Of a stretch of DNA of 64,000 nucleotides, positions 45,335 through 56,558 are shown one piece after another (positions within the stretch are counted from its first letter, which is position 1; each line of letters begins with the position of its first letter). Position numbers and translations under genes: made by a program. Source of the stretch: Monodelphis domestica (taxonomy: Eukaryota; Chordata; Mammalia; Didelphimorphia; Didelphidae); the NCBI RefSeq assembly GCF_027887165.1, contig NC_077228.1, positions 105,624,260 to 105,688,259 of the forward strand, written 5' to 3'. Under the pieces are notes generated by a model. It worked only from the letters and a program-made list of their open reading frames with translations, ran no database searches and was not told the origin of the DNA.

Positions 45335-47189
45335 ATAAATATAATATTTTTACCTCAATATTCATTAAGGTAACTGGTCTATAGTTTTTTTCTGTTTTTG
45401 ATCTTCCATATGTGTTTTGTAAAAGGAATTTGGTAGGACTCCTTAGCCTATTTTTCCAAATAGTTCATATAGTAATTAGAATTGTTCCTTTAAATGTTTG
45501 ACAGAATTAATTTTTGAGTTCATATGGTTCTAGATATTTTTTTCTTAGGGAGCTCATTTATGTCTTATTCCATTAATTTCTTGAAGGTAGGTCTATTTAA
45601 ATATTCGATTTCTTCTTCTGTTAATCTGAGCAGTTTTATATTTTTAGACATATTCATTTAACTTATTTTACTGGTATATATTTAGGCAAAATAGCTCCTA
45701 ATAACTGCTTTAATTTTCATTGGTAGTGAGTTCATCCTTTTCATTTTTGATACAGATAATATCTTTTTTTAAATGAAATTAACCAATGCTTTATCTATTT
45801 TGTTATTTTTTTCCTTCATAAAAGTAGTTCCCAGTTTTATTAGTCCAATGGCTTCCTTACTTTCCATTTTATTAATTTCTCCTTTGATTTTCAGGATTTC
45901 CAATTTAGTGTTTAATTGGGTATTTTTAATTTGCTCCTTTTCTATTTTGTTAAATTTCATGCCCAATATCGGCTCTTTCTCTATCTTATTTATTTTATTT
46001 ATCTTTTAAAACCCCTATTTTCCATCTTAGCAACAACTGTAAAGTAGAAGTGCAAGGGCTAGCTAGACAATGGGGATTAAATGACCAAATATGAAGCCAG
46101 ATCTGAGCCCAGGTCCTCCTGACTCCCAGGTCTAGTGCTCTATACTACTTATCTGCCTCTTCTTGAAAGAGTTAAAAGACATAAAATTTCCCTTAAGTAC
46201 TGCTTTGGATGCATAAATTTTGGTATGTTGTCTCATTATCATTCTCTTTATGAAATAATATTGTTTCTATGATTTGTTCTTTGACCTACTCATTCATTAG
46301 GATTAGATTATTTTGTTTCCCATTAACTTTTAATCTGTTTTCATGGCCCTTTATTGAATGTAATTTTTTTTTTTACATTATGATCTGAAAAGGATTCATT
46401 GAGTATTGGATACACTAAGTATTTCTGCTTTTCTGCATTTGGCTGTGAGGTTTTTAAATCCTAAAAAAATGGTCAATTTTTTTGTGAAGGTGCCACTTAT
46501 AGCTGAGAAAATTATACTCCTATTCAATTTTCTCTAGAAGTCATCATATCTAACTTTTCTCAAATTCTATTCATTTCCTTAAATTCTTTCTGGTTTTGTT
46601 TTTTGGTTAGATTTATCAGTGATTAGATTTTTAATCCCCAGTCAGCTGAAGAACTGAATCCCCTCCCTTGGGACAAAGAAGCTTTCCAGGTCATTTAGTC
46701 CAGGAAGCTTTCAGAAGCAGAGAGAGCATTTATTCTTTGAAACAGAATAGAACCTTCTACCCCTAGGGACACAAACAAATGAGCTCAATCAGGTCCTTCA
46801 AACTACCCTTTCTCTCCCACCCACCTAGTCCATCATACAGAAAGGGTTGTCTCTCAGTGGTCAAAGGGATCATTAATTTAATGGTGGAAAGAACATCAGA
46901 GATAATTTAGTTTTTTATCTCTCTCCCCTAGTTTTATAGATGAAGAAACTGAAGTCCAGAATTGTGAAATGACCTGCCCACAGGCAAGCAGAGAAAATAG
47001 GGAAAGTCGACCTGCAGAGTCAAGTTTAGGTCTACAAACTAAATTCAGTGATTTCTACTGTACTGCAAAACACCTAAAGCAGCCTAGGAGATATAGGAAG
47101 CATTCAGGAGTGAAATTCAAAAAACATAAAAAGAAACAATTTCAAGAAGGAAGAAAACACTAGGTCCATGTCCCAAAGGGATAAAAAAA

Positions 47190-47735
47190 TAAAATTAAAA
47201 ATTAAAAAAAAGGAAAAGGATCTGCTTGTATAAAAATATTTATAGCTGCTCTTTTGTGCTATAAAGAATTATGAACAGGATGATTACAGAAAGAGCTAGA
47301 AAGACTTACACGAATTGATGCAGAGTGAAATAAGCAGAACCAGGAATACATACATAGCAACAATTGTGGAACAATGAAATGTGAAAGACTTAGCTACTAA
47401 CAGCAATATAATAATCCAAGACAATTCTGAGGGACTTGTGGCAAAGAATGCTATCTATCTCCAGAGAAAGAAAGAACTGTTGGGAGTCAGAATGCAGATG
47501 AAAACATATGATTTATCACTTGTTTATTTGAGTATATGTTTTGGGGTCTTGGTTTTATAAGATTATTCACTTACAAAAATGAATAATATAGAAATTTGTT
47601 TTGCATAATAATACAGGTTTGAATTGCTTGCCAGCTTGGGGAGGGGGGAGGAAAATTTGGATCACATAATTTCAGAAAACTTATGTGAAAACTTGTTATT
47701 AAAATAAATATATTGAATTTTAAAAAACTTTAAAA
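47190..47735 (+). mobile_element. L1 LINE 3' fragment
   Basis: 'aaaatatttatagctgctct', 'gaattgatgcagagtgaaat', 'atgaaaacatatgatttatc', ending 'aaaataaatatattgaattt'. Confidence 0.78.
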
Positions 47736-47776
47736 GGAAGAAAACAAACATTTATTACCTATTATGTGTCGGGCAA

Positions 47777-48025
47777 GGAGCAGCTATGTAGGGCAGTGGA
47801 TGGAGGATGGAGCGCAGAGTCTGGAATCAGGAAAATGAATTCAAATCCTGCTACAGATACTTATTAACTGTATGACACTGGGAAAACCACTTAAGCCTGT
47901 TTGCCTGAGTTTCCTCATTTGTAAAATGATTTGGAAAAGGAAATGGCAAACTACTCCAATGCTTTTGCCAAGAAAACCACAATGGGTCAGGAAGAGTCAG
48001 AGACTTGAAAAGACTTGAAAAGGAG
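47777..48025 (+). repeat. Mar1-type CORE-SINE
   Basis: 'ggagcagctatgtagggcag', 'tgtatgacactgggaaaacc', 'actactccaatgcttttgc', 'gtcaggaagagtcagag'. Confidence 0.78.
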
Positions 48026-48034
48026 GACAACAAA

Positions 48035-48225
48035 ATGTGCCAGGCACTATGCTAAGTGCTTAACATATTATCTCATTTGATCAACAACTCTAGGAGATAG
48101 ATGCTTGTATTATCCCCATTTTATAGAGGAGGAAAGGAAACAGACAGAAGGTACAGTGACTTACCCAAGGTCACAAAGTCAGTATGTATCTGAGGCCGGA
48201 TTTGAACTCAGGTTTTCTTGACTCC
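48035..48225 (+). repeat. MIR SINE
   Basis: 'gtgccaggcactatgctaag', 'attatccccattttatagag', 'gtgacttacccaaggtcac' and 'gccggatttgaactcagg' give a nearly full MIR. Confidence 0.8.
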
Positions 48226-48919
48226 AAAGAAGAAGAAAAGACGAGCCTAGAATATGGAAGCCAGGGAACATAAAGGATGAATATACAAGCCAGACACAAT
48301 ACTGAGCTCTAAGAGATCAGAATAAGCAAAGAATGGCTTAAAAGCTAATGGAAGAAAGAGCTAGTTTTTCAGGCTGAATTGAGGAACAGGGGAGCATCAA
48401 AGAAGGGAAAGGACTAGCACTTGGGCTGCTAGGAAGGTGATTGATGACAAAAGATAAAAGGTAAAGCTATCCAATCTGTATTTTGCTACAGCCTTTATAC
48501 TGGAAAGGCAAGAATGAAAATGGCTAATGAATTGATAGGAATCAGCCTTTGACTGGCTTGATTGACAGCCAGTGAATTTGTTACCAAGTTCAAGGCCCAA
48601 ACAAACAATAGCTTTAGTACAGAAAGCTCTAACTGGCAGGTCATCACTGAGCCACTGTAAGTGCTAGTGGTAAGATTTTTGATCAGCAAAAGGCAAATGT
48701 GTCCATTCTCAAAAAAGGGTAATGGCTAGCATTCATGGGCAGCTGAAGGCAAAGGTGTCAAATATAACAGCCACATTGCAAAAAGAAATAAAAACACAAC
48801 AAAATGACAATATTAATATGTATATGATTTTCTAAGGCATATGCTGCCCATGTATGCCTTATGTATCATTTATGTATCATTTAAAGAACCTCACTTCCTT
48901 TTTATTTTTCTTGAGGTCA

Positions 48920-49275
48920 AATTTGCATTTATTTTTTATAAAATTTTTATTTTTACAAATTACATGTAATAACAAATTTCCACATGTTTTCCAAAGTTAT
49001 ATTTTCCAAAGTGTCTCCCTCCCTTTCTTCCCTCCTCTTTCCCAGAATTAGCAAGCAATTCGATCTGAGTTATACATGTATCATGATGCAAAATATATTT
49101 CCATATTGTTCATTTTTATAAGAGAATAATCATATAAAAACAAAACTCCAAAACAAAAACCTAAATAAACTTAAGTGGAAAACCACATGCTTGAATCTGC
49201 ATTCCAACTCCAACAGTTTTTTTTCCTCTGGAGGTAGATAGCATTCTTTGTCACAAGTTCCTCAGAATTGAAGGA
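48920..49275 (-). mobile_element. L1 LINE 3' fragment
   Basis: Antisense L1 tail: 'acatgtaataacaaatttcc', 'atatatttccatattgttca', 'cctctggaggtagatagc'. Confidence 0.75.
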
Positions 49276-49279
49276 CCTC

Positions 49280-49500
49280 AGTTCTATTTGAGTCTGACAC
49301 CACTGCTTTTACATTTGCAAAGCACTCTACAAATACTATGTCATTTTATCTTTATAACAATTCTGGAAGATACATTTTATAGTTGAGAAGTACTAAGGCA
49401 GATAGAGGTTAAGTGAACTGACCATGGTCATAAAGCTAGTAAATGTCTGATGCAACGTTTGAACTTGTCTTCTAACCACCATGTCATCTAACTGCTTTTG
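49280..49500 (+). repeat. MIR SINE relic
   Basis: 'tttgcaaagcactctacaaa', 'agaggttaagtgaactgacc' and 'tcatctaactgctttt' follow the MIR plan, decayed. Confidence 0.6.
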
Positions 49501-49871
49501 AAGAGAATAGATGAAATCACAAATTATAAAATAATGAACTTGACTTCAAATTCTCTTTGAAAATTCTTGAACAGACTGCTAAATAGTAAACACTTAGAAA
49601 AGGGAGTGATGATCACAAAGAGTCTAAACATGCCAGACTTAACTAATTTCCTATTTTTTTGGACAGTTACCAAACTGGTAGATCAGGGATGTGCTACAGA
49701 TATATTTTATCTAGATAAAAAAATTTTCATGAAAAAAAAGCTTGTGTTGTTTTCCAGGGAAGGCGGAATATTATGAGTCAGAGACAATATTATAACTAGA
49801 AAGACTCAAAATGGGTGGATTTGGGGAGTGTTTGAATAGTCGGAATAACAGTATAATTAATAATATTAATC

Positions 49872-50177
49872 AGACAATGGCGGTGCACACTTGTAGTTAC
49901 TGTTTCTGGGGAGGCTGAGGCTGCTAGCCAGGTGGAGTTCAGGAGTTGTGAAATTCAGCAAGGCTAAAATCAATTAGTAGCCTAAGATCAGCACTAATAA
50001 GGCAAGCCACTGGGCAGGAAAGGGCCACCAGGCTGTCTAAGGAAGACAAAACCAGCACATGTCAGAAAAACAGGTGCAGGCCAAAATTCACCTGCTGGTA
50101 ATAAGTAAAGGGGTCTGGTCCAAGAAAGGCTAATGTACTTCTAGCCTGGGCAAGATAGAAGATTCAGTTTCAAAAAA
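49872..50177 (+). pseudogene. 7SL RNA (SRP RNA) processed pseudogene, near full length
   Basis: Follows 7SL RNA along its whole length: 'ggcggtgcacacttgtagtt', 'ggggaggctgaggctgctag', 'gttcaggagttgtgaaat', the central S-domain ('gggccaccaggctgtctaag') and the 3' Alu-domain strand 'tagcctgggcaagatag', then a short A-run. Substitutions throughout make a working SRP RNA unlikely. Both Alu and S domains are present, so it is a copy of 7SL itself, not an Alu/B1-type SINE. Confidence 0.9.
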
Positions 50178-50667
50178 ATAAATAGTAATGATCCACTGTC
50201 TACCTGGAAGGTATCTAGTGAGACATAAACGTCTGAGGTCTTGTGTTGCTTGGCATTTTTATCTATGACTCTGATAAAGGAATAGATAACATCTGCAACA
50301 CATTTGCAAAAGACATGGCAATGAGGGATATTTAATATACCAGATAAGTTTTTGACAGGTTAGATTATTGGGTTAGATATGACAGGTTAGGTCAAATAAG
50401 ATGACATTTAATAGGGACAAATATCAAGTTTTAAATTTGAGTTGGAAAAAAAAACCACAAATCGCTTATTATAAGATGTGGGACAGCAGGTTATTTGAGG
50501 AAGATCTGAAAGCCTTGGTAGATTGTAGGCTATTAACAGTGTGGCAGGATATATAAAAAAGCAAGCAGAATATTGAGCTACATTAAGGAATAGCTTTCTA
50601 AGAAGTAGGGGAATAGTAGTACTGTTTTAGTTGGCTCTGATCACAACGCATCTAAGTATTGTATTTT

Positions 50668-50867
50668 TTTTTAAATCCTTACCTTCTGTCTTGGAATCAA
50701 TACTATGTATTGGTTCCAAGGCAGAACAGTGCTAAGGGCTAGGCAATGGGGGTTAAGTGACTTGCCCAGGGTCACACAGCTGGGAAGTGTCTGAGGCTAG
50801 ATTTGAACCTAGGACCTCCCATCTCTAGGCCTGGCTCTCAATCCACTGAGCTACCCAGCTGGCCCCT
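50668..50867 (-). repeat. tRNA-derived marsupial SINE inserted in the CR1/L3 relic
   Basis: Well preserved copy from poly-T to 'acccagctggcccc'. ctaagtattgtatttt before and ctaagtactgtatttt after are the target duplication with one change. Confidence 0.9.
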
Positions 50868-51839
50868 AAGTACTGTATTTTAGAAAGGAGAGCAGCCAAA
50901 AAAAGTGACTGAGAGTGAACAGCCTTGAGTTCAAGTCATGTAAGAATCAGTTGAAAGAACTGAGTAGAGATAATTAGCCTGGAAAAGGGAAGATAGATGT
51001 GTTTAATTGAAGGCTGTCATTTGAACACAGGAAAAGGAGTTAAGATTGTTCTGTTTGGCCTAGGAAGATCTCAGCATCATGGGTAGAAGTTGCAAATAGG
51101 TAAATTCCAGCTTAATGACAGGTTCAAACTCCTGAACAATAATAATGATCCTGAGGTGGCATAATCTGTATTGGAGGTTAGTGAGTTTTTCTCATTGGCC
51201 ATCTTTACACAAATGCTGCCTGACTTTTTGGGTCTATAAAAGAATGGATTCTTCTTCCTTTCTCAAGTGAACAAGAAAACTTCTGAGTTTACTTTCAGCT
51301 TAAAAACTTTGTGACTCGACTATTCGTCCATGAAGGGATGGAAGGGAAATTTCACTGGATGGGGAAAAGTAAGAAGTTACTTTCAGGGATTTCAAGGGGT
51401 TACTTTCAGTAATTCCCAGGTCCCATGTTCATCTCTTATTTGATAAAAAAGTGGTACCAATGGAACTCTGATATTGTAACTTTTGGGGGTAGTTTTTCCC
51501 CAGAAATGCAACCAGAGGGCCTATGTTCTTATACTCATAAAAAAGGCAAGTTTGCTCTTAAAATGTAGTGATTACAAGTCTAAAAAGTGTACAGGACATT
51601 AAGAGGAAAAGTCATTTAGCAGTAATATCTGCATTTCCTGCCAGTCTCTGAAACTCAAAAGGATCATTCATTGTTTGGAGGCTTGTTCCACCTAGCTTTC
51701 TTAATTTCCTATTTAATGCATTTAATGCCAATCCAACTAAAATGTTCAATTTTCTTGAATAGAGGCAACAACATTAAAAGGCCTTTGAATTCAAGATTTT
51801 GGTAAGCAAGTTCTAGAGTTTAACATTCTATGTTAGAGT

Positions 51840-52115
51840 TAGAGATAACATTCTATGAGTTTATAAATTCTAGGTTTAGAGCTGGAAGGTTTTACATTTT
51901 TTAGTTTTCTACCTTTTAAGTATTCTAGGTTTAGAGCTAAAGGAACTTTAAAGATTATCTAGTTCAAGAAGCCCCTCATTTTTTCTGATGAGGAAACTGA
52001 GGCACATAGCAGTGGCTGGCATGACTTGCCTAAGATCCCTCAGCACTAAGTGGCAGAAACAGGATTCAAATTCAGTCCTCAGACTATGAATCCAGTCCTC
52101 TTTTTACTCTATTAC
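51840..52115 (+). repeat. MIR-like SINE relic
   Basis: 'agagctaaaggaactttaaa', 'gatgaggaaactgaggcaca', 'gacttgcctaagatccct', 'gtggcagaaacaggattcaa'. Confidence 0.7.
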
Positions 52116-52580
52116 TTATTACTCTATACAAACTCTTCAAGAAGTATATGAGGAATCTACCCCCTTTGAATATGATATGAAGAAAGTTTTCTGGTCTTAC
52201 TTTGGCCAGGTATGTATTGATATCAGAGAAATAAAAAGTTAATGACCTTGACGGGTACACACAATCAACTAAGTTCTTGGGATCTGAACCTGACTCAAAA
52301 CCCTCAAAGACCCGAGTGAGGACACCCTCACATGTCTGTCTACCCAATTACAGTATACTACAATTCTCTAAAGATCTTAGATGCCAGGCTTTTGTGTTGA
52401 CATAGCTGTCCAGAAAGCTGCTCAACTCCTTCAGTATGTGGCTTATGGTAACCCGATAAACAGGATTACGGAGGTTCAAAGTAGCTTTATCTATAGGAGT
52501 CAGCAAACTTTCTCCAAGGTGTCCTAGAAGAGGAGCAAAATACCTAGTTATTAGGCTTGAAAGAAGGAGCAAATTTGATT
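52116..52580 (-). other. Unrecognised segment with protein-like open frames
   Basis: On the minus strand two adjoining frames, 52572-52348 and 52347-52084, run without a shared break in repeat-free DNA (for example LRNPVYRVTISHILKELSSF and GSDPKNLVDCVYPSRS). I know no matching protein. On the plus strand AATAAA at about 52230 followed by a C-rich stretch would also suit part of an old LTR. Function and origin are open. Confidence 0.3.
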
Positions 52581-54239
52581 TTTTACCAACAAATATTTAA
52601 GCTACAAGGTAGAGGAGACAAAGATGACTTCAGGTGTTTACAAACTTAGATGAGGAAAAAGGCATGCACACCAATAACGATAAATAAGACAACAGACCAA
52701 GAACCATATGACAAGTACAAAGTCAATAAGAGCTAAAAGACTTCAGAGGGAAATCGAGACCATTTTCAGTGCCAGGGTGATTAGGAAGGTTTCCACAGAA
52801 ATGCTGGATCAGAGGAGTGTGGAAGACTGCTTATAAGCTATTTGTAGGATGTCTGTCTATAAAGTAAAATGTTTTCACAGAATTTTTTAGAGCTGAGACT
52901 TTATGTACTTAATAAGTTTTTTTTTTTTTTGCAAATGGAGAAATGGAAGGGGTAAAATATTCTAGGCAGAATAAGTGCTGGTAAAGGGCAAGAAATTGTT
53001 CAGAATGAATCAATGTGGTTGGAGCAAAAGGATTATTAGGGTAGTGAGATTCTCCAAAGCTCCAAAAAAGCAAGTTCATAGAGGATCTTGGGCATTACAC
53101 TAAGAATTTTGTATTTAATCTTTTGGAAAACAGAGCCTAAGGGATGGCAATACTAATGCCCACTACTTGTTGGAGTTACCACCCTAACACTTTGAAAGGA
53201 AGTGGTCTCCCAGGCCTAATGTACTAATATTTTGCAGTCCCTGGCAACCACAGAATTCTAGGAATCATGGAGACTTGAACTCCTCAATTCTTGCCTGTGA
53301 AGATTTAGTTCTGCAGGGGTCTCCCTTCAAGCTGAGATTCCAATAGAAACTCAAGTTCTAAAGTCGGATTTCAACCAACATTCCACCCTTTGGGGCTTAG
53401 AAATGCTTTTCTAAATTCCTTAATAGGAGGAAACCAGACAGAAATAACTCCTTTGATAGTTCTATCAGTCAAAGCCCCATGGATGTAACTCCACAGTCTA
53501 ATTTCTAGCACTGTTAATAAACTGTTGTAAAATCTCCTTAAAAAACCGAAGCTTTATCCCAGGAAATGTCGCCATTTACCCAGAATTAGGGAAATGAAAA
53601 TCTGTCACAATCACCTTATTCTAGACAGTCTTATTCTGCCCTGCAGTCTAGGTCCAGCTTAGCTAATGTCTCAGAATCCACAGGGCTTAGGTCCAACTTT
53701 CCTAGTCTATCTCCACGCCTTTCTTGCTTAGGTCCTCACCAGTGGCACCAGTGGGGCACCCCCTCGAAACCGGTCACTCTCGGACCCTGACTGGGCATGC
53801 ACAGTAACATGGATGGCAAAGCCACAACTGGAAACGTAAAAGTAAATCTAGGACAAGAAGGTGTTCTTAACCTTGTGTCCCAGACCAGGGAAGGCCAGGG
53901 AAGCAGAGGGGCTCCCCTTCTCGAATGGATGTTTTTAAATGCACCAAACTACAAAGGCATTAAAAAAAATCATTTACGTTGAACTAGACGATTAAAATGT
54001 TCAAACAAACCAGTTCCCCGATGCCAGGTCTGGATAGAATGTATCCACGGCATTTCCCTGCTCTCCCGAGACCCTCAGAAGGCCAGACCCGGAGGAGGCA
54101 GAAGAAGCCCCACAGAGTTACCGGGGAGGGTTCTGGGGCTCAGGAAGGCAGGGGGATGGGGGGCGAAAGCTTCCCAAACTAAACCTGAACATCGGAAGGG
54201 AGATTTCCTCCACACCGAGAACGCATCCAAGCAGTTGAG

Positions 54240-54830
54240 GCTTTAGGACCCGGGCTCGCCTTCGCTTTTGCTACTGCTGCCCCGAAGGATGACGGCGTTC
54301 CGGCTGACCGACCCGAAGCTAGGGAGACCCCCACGGGGCGCCCCGGCTACGGCCCCCGCACAGCTCGCGGGGTTCGGTTGTCCGCCACCTCCCCATACCC
54401 CGGGGGCTGGGGGCGGGGCCCGTGGGGAGGGGAGGGGCCGGAAATGTTTACTCTCCGAGGCCCCGGCAAGCCCGGAGACTCCCGGCCCAGGTACACTTAC
54501 GGGCCGAGCTCCTGCTGCTGCGGCGGCGGCGGCGGCGGTAGCCGAGGGCTCTGACGGGGCCGCCTTCCCCGGCGCTACATACCCGGCGCCAGCGCGGGCG
54601 GTGACGCCGGCCTCGGCCTCAGCGGCGGAGAAGCCTCCACCCCCGGGGGACGCGGCGGCGCCGGCCCCGGAAGGAGCTCGAGAGGGCACCGCGTCACCTC
54701 CGCCCGGTGGAGGCGAGAGACGAGGCGACGAGACGGCAGTGGCAGCCGCGTTAGCTGCGGTGGCGGCGTCGCTGCCTCGGCCTCAGCGCTGGGGTCCTGG
54801 GCCTCCCCTCCTCCGATTGTCTCCTCCTCC
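54240..54830. promoter_or_regulatory. ADIPOR1: CpG island and promoter of ADIPOR1
   Basis: CpG-dense block with a (CGG)n run at 54520-54540. It holds the donor that starts the long 5' UTR intron of ADIPOR1, so minus-strand transcription begins here. The 327-codon plus-strand frame and the 148-codon minus-strand frame over it are compositional artefacts of GC- and CT-rich DNA. Confidence 0.85.
54501..54700 (-). other. ADIPOR1: ADIPOR1 non-coding exon 1 (3' end exact, 5' end approximate)
   Basis: The exon ends GAGCTCGGCCC|GTAAGTG, a textbook donor, in the middle of the CpG island and on the strand of ADIPOR1. The start, given as 54700, is an estimate. Confidence 0.6.
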
Positions 54831-55225
54831 GCCTCCTCCTCTTTGGCTGACTCCTCCCCTCCCCTTTATCTTTCCTCCGCCCACTCCTCCTCCCCCTTTT
54901 CCCCTGGCCTCTCCTTTCTTCCCGTCTCCTTTTCTCCGCCCCTTCTCTTCTTTCTTCCTCCTCTTCAACCTACCTCCTCCCCTCTTCCCCTTCTCTTCCT
55001 CTCCCTTTCCTCCCCTTCCTTTCTTTTCCCCTCCTCCTACCCTTTCCTCCTCTTCTTTTCTCTTCTTCCTTCCTGCTCCCATCCTTCTTCCCCTTCTTTT
55101 CTGCCCTCTCCTCCCCTCTCTCTTTTCTTTTGCCTCGTCCCTGCTCCCTTCCTCTTCCTCTCTCCTCTTCCTAACTCCCTTCTCTTTACTCTCTCTTCTC
55201 CCTCCTTATCTCTTTCCTTTCTCTT
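54800..55225 (+). repeat. Polypyrimidine low-complexity tract
   Basis: About 420 bases of almost pure C/T on the plus strand (purine on the ADIPOR1 sense strand), lying just upstream of the ADIPOR1 promoter. Long frames on both strands here are trivial. Confidence 0.9.
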
Positions 55226-55719
55226 CTCTCTCATCACAGACTCCAACTTAGGCAACTATGACCTAGTTAAACCTGCATCTGAACAAAAAAATCTCAACAT
55301 ACCCGACCAGCCTTTGCTTTAAGAACTCCAGGGAGGGGAAGCCCTCTCCTTTCTGAGGAGGAGGAAGAGGAGGCAGAATGTCAGGAACGTATCCAAATAG
55401 ACAGATAGCATTTAATAGCATATGTTCTTGTCCTCAGGAAGGGTCCCTTCATTCCAACTGCTCGTACTGCTCTTCCAGTCACTCCTTCCCATCTTCTCTT
55501 TCCCCCCTCCCCCAAGCTGTGAACCCTATCTTTTCCTTGAGGCAGCTGCTGAAATTGGAAAACAGTGGGTGGTGTATGTAGACCACTGCACATTTCAACA
55601 CATGCCCAGAGCTGCACCAACAGTCCTCGAATGGAAGGCTGGGGGAGAATACTCTAGCAGCTGAAACTGTGACCAGTCACCCCAGACACACAGACACACC
55701 AACCCCATGAAAGCACACA

Positions 55720-56385
55720 TGGGGGCCTTGACCCAATTTATTTCCAGCCAGAGGCTCCTGACACAGAGACAATATCTGAGAAGACCCCAGGGAGGCAATG
55801 TCTTCCAGCTGAGGTGAGAGGGAACTAGGAGGCTTAGCACAGAATACAGGCACAAACTTATACTCTTATACTGTGAGGGCTAGGAATCTGGAGAGGACAC
55901 CATTCCCCCTGGACCCAGCAGCACTGCCTTCCCATTTTAATGCCCCCTCAACCCCAACTGCATCCACAATAATCTACCCCCCCCCCCCAGCCCCATATTT
56001 CAGCAGCAACAACTAAGCATCTTCAGTTTGGCACAGTGTCCCCTTCCCCACCCCCAACTGTTCTTTTCATTGCCAGACAGTGAAGGTGAGGGTGGAAATC
56101 CTCCTACCCTCTCTCCCAGTCAGATGCTTAGGCATGGCTTTTATGACCTTTTTCATTGAGGTTTCCAGCCCAGAAATTGGTTCGGAGTGGTGGTGGAGGG
56201 TCTGAGTCTGTCTGGACTTAATAGGGTGATTCTGGAGAAAACACCTGGAACCAAGGCTTAGCCAAGGTTGAACAAGATAGGTTGGTGATAAGAAGTCAGT
56301 AACAGGGGGCTCAATAGTGTGAGCCCTTGATAGGGGGGTGGATTGGAGTCATTAGGCTGACCAAAGCTAGGGAAGGGTAAGAGCC
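55720..56385 (-). other. CYB5R1: CYB5R1 3' UTR
   Basis: About 660 bases from the stop codon to the poly(A) signal, free of recognised repeats. Contains an 11-C run at about 55979. Confidence 0.78.
55737..55742 (-). promoter_or_regulatory. CYB5R1: CYB5R1 polyadenylation signal AATAAA
   Basis: Minus-strand AATAAA in 'ggaaataaattgggtc', the first canonical signal after the stop codon. It leaves only about 1 kb between the end of CYB5R1 and the start of ADIPOR1. Confidence 0.78.
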
Positions 56386-56558
56386 TCAGTAGGTAAAACG
56401 CATCTTCTGTGGATACCCCAGTTTATCCAAGTTGGGGTGGCAGGCCAGCTGCACCATGGGAGGCGGCCCACACAGCAGCATCAACACATCATCCCCTGGG
56501 GCAGGCAGGTGCTCCTGGATCATGTCAGCAGTCACAAAGCCCTTGCCATAGGCCCAAT
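56386..56558 (-). CDS. CYB5R1: CYB5R1 coding exon 9 with stop
   Basis: Residues 250-305, [20 protein letters not shown]... CGPPPM ... KMRFTY, then TGA. Acceptor cccctgcag. Confidence 0.98.

Larger units (their letters stand above)
42018..46630 (-). mobile_element. L1 LINE, 5'-truncated ORF2 and 3' UTR, carrying later insertions
   Basis: Antisense reading shows L1 ORF2 landmarks ('gatactggacatccttactt', 'gaaccagcctggcattcctg', 'ggtaactggtctatagtttt') down to the 3' UTR ('ttcagccattccccaattga', 'aaagggtatgcaattttata'). The 5' end is cut at about 46630. It is interrupted by a SINE (42058-42230), an L1 piece (42637-43049), an unidentified insert (about 44880-45203) and a decayed SINE at about 46005-46160. 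ORF2 is heavily decayed with no long frame. Confidence 0.85.
49530..51220 (+). mobile_element. CR1/L3-type LINE relic, host of a 7SL copy and a SINE
   Basis: Plus-sense decayed reverse-transcriptase text: 'catgccagacttaactaatt', 'actggtagatcagggatgtg', 'tgactctgataaaggaatag', then the tail 'attagcctggaaaagggaag' and 'gggtagaagttgcaaatagg'. Removing 49872-50177 and 50668-50867 leaves a continuous relic. Confidence 0.7.
36557..54500 (-). other. ADIPOR1: ADIPOR1 intron 1 (5' UTR intron, about 17.9 kb)
   Basis: Bounded by the exon 1 donor GTAAGT at 54500 and the exon 2 acceptor at 36557. It contains the RAB9A retrocopy, a transposon stack at 38.7-39.25 kb, nested L1s at 42-46.6 kb, a CR1/L3 relic at 49.5-51.2 kb with 7SL and SINE insertions, and MIR/Mar1 SINEs. 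36.6-37.7 kb and 52.6-54.2 kb show no gene or repeat I can name. Confidence 0.75.

Noticed and set aside
54268-55251. A 327-codon plus-strand open frame, the longest in the window
   Set aside because: It runs from the CpG island into the C/T tract; the predicted protein is P/S/L/F low-complexity, with no domain and no conserved start.
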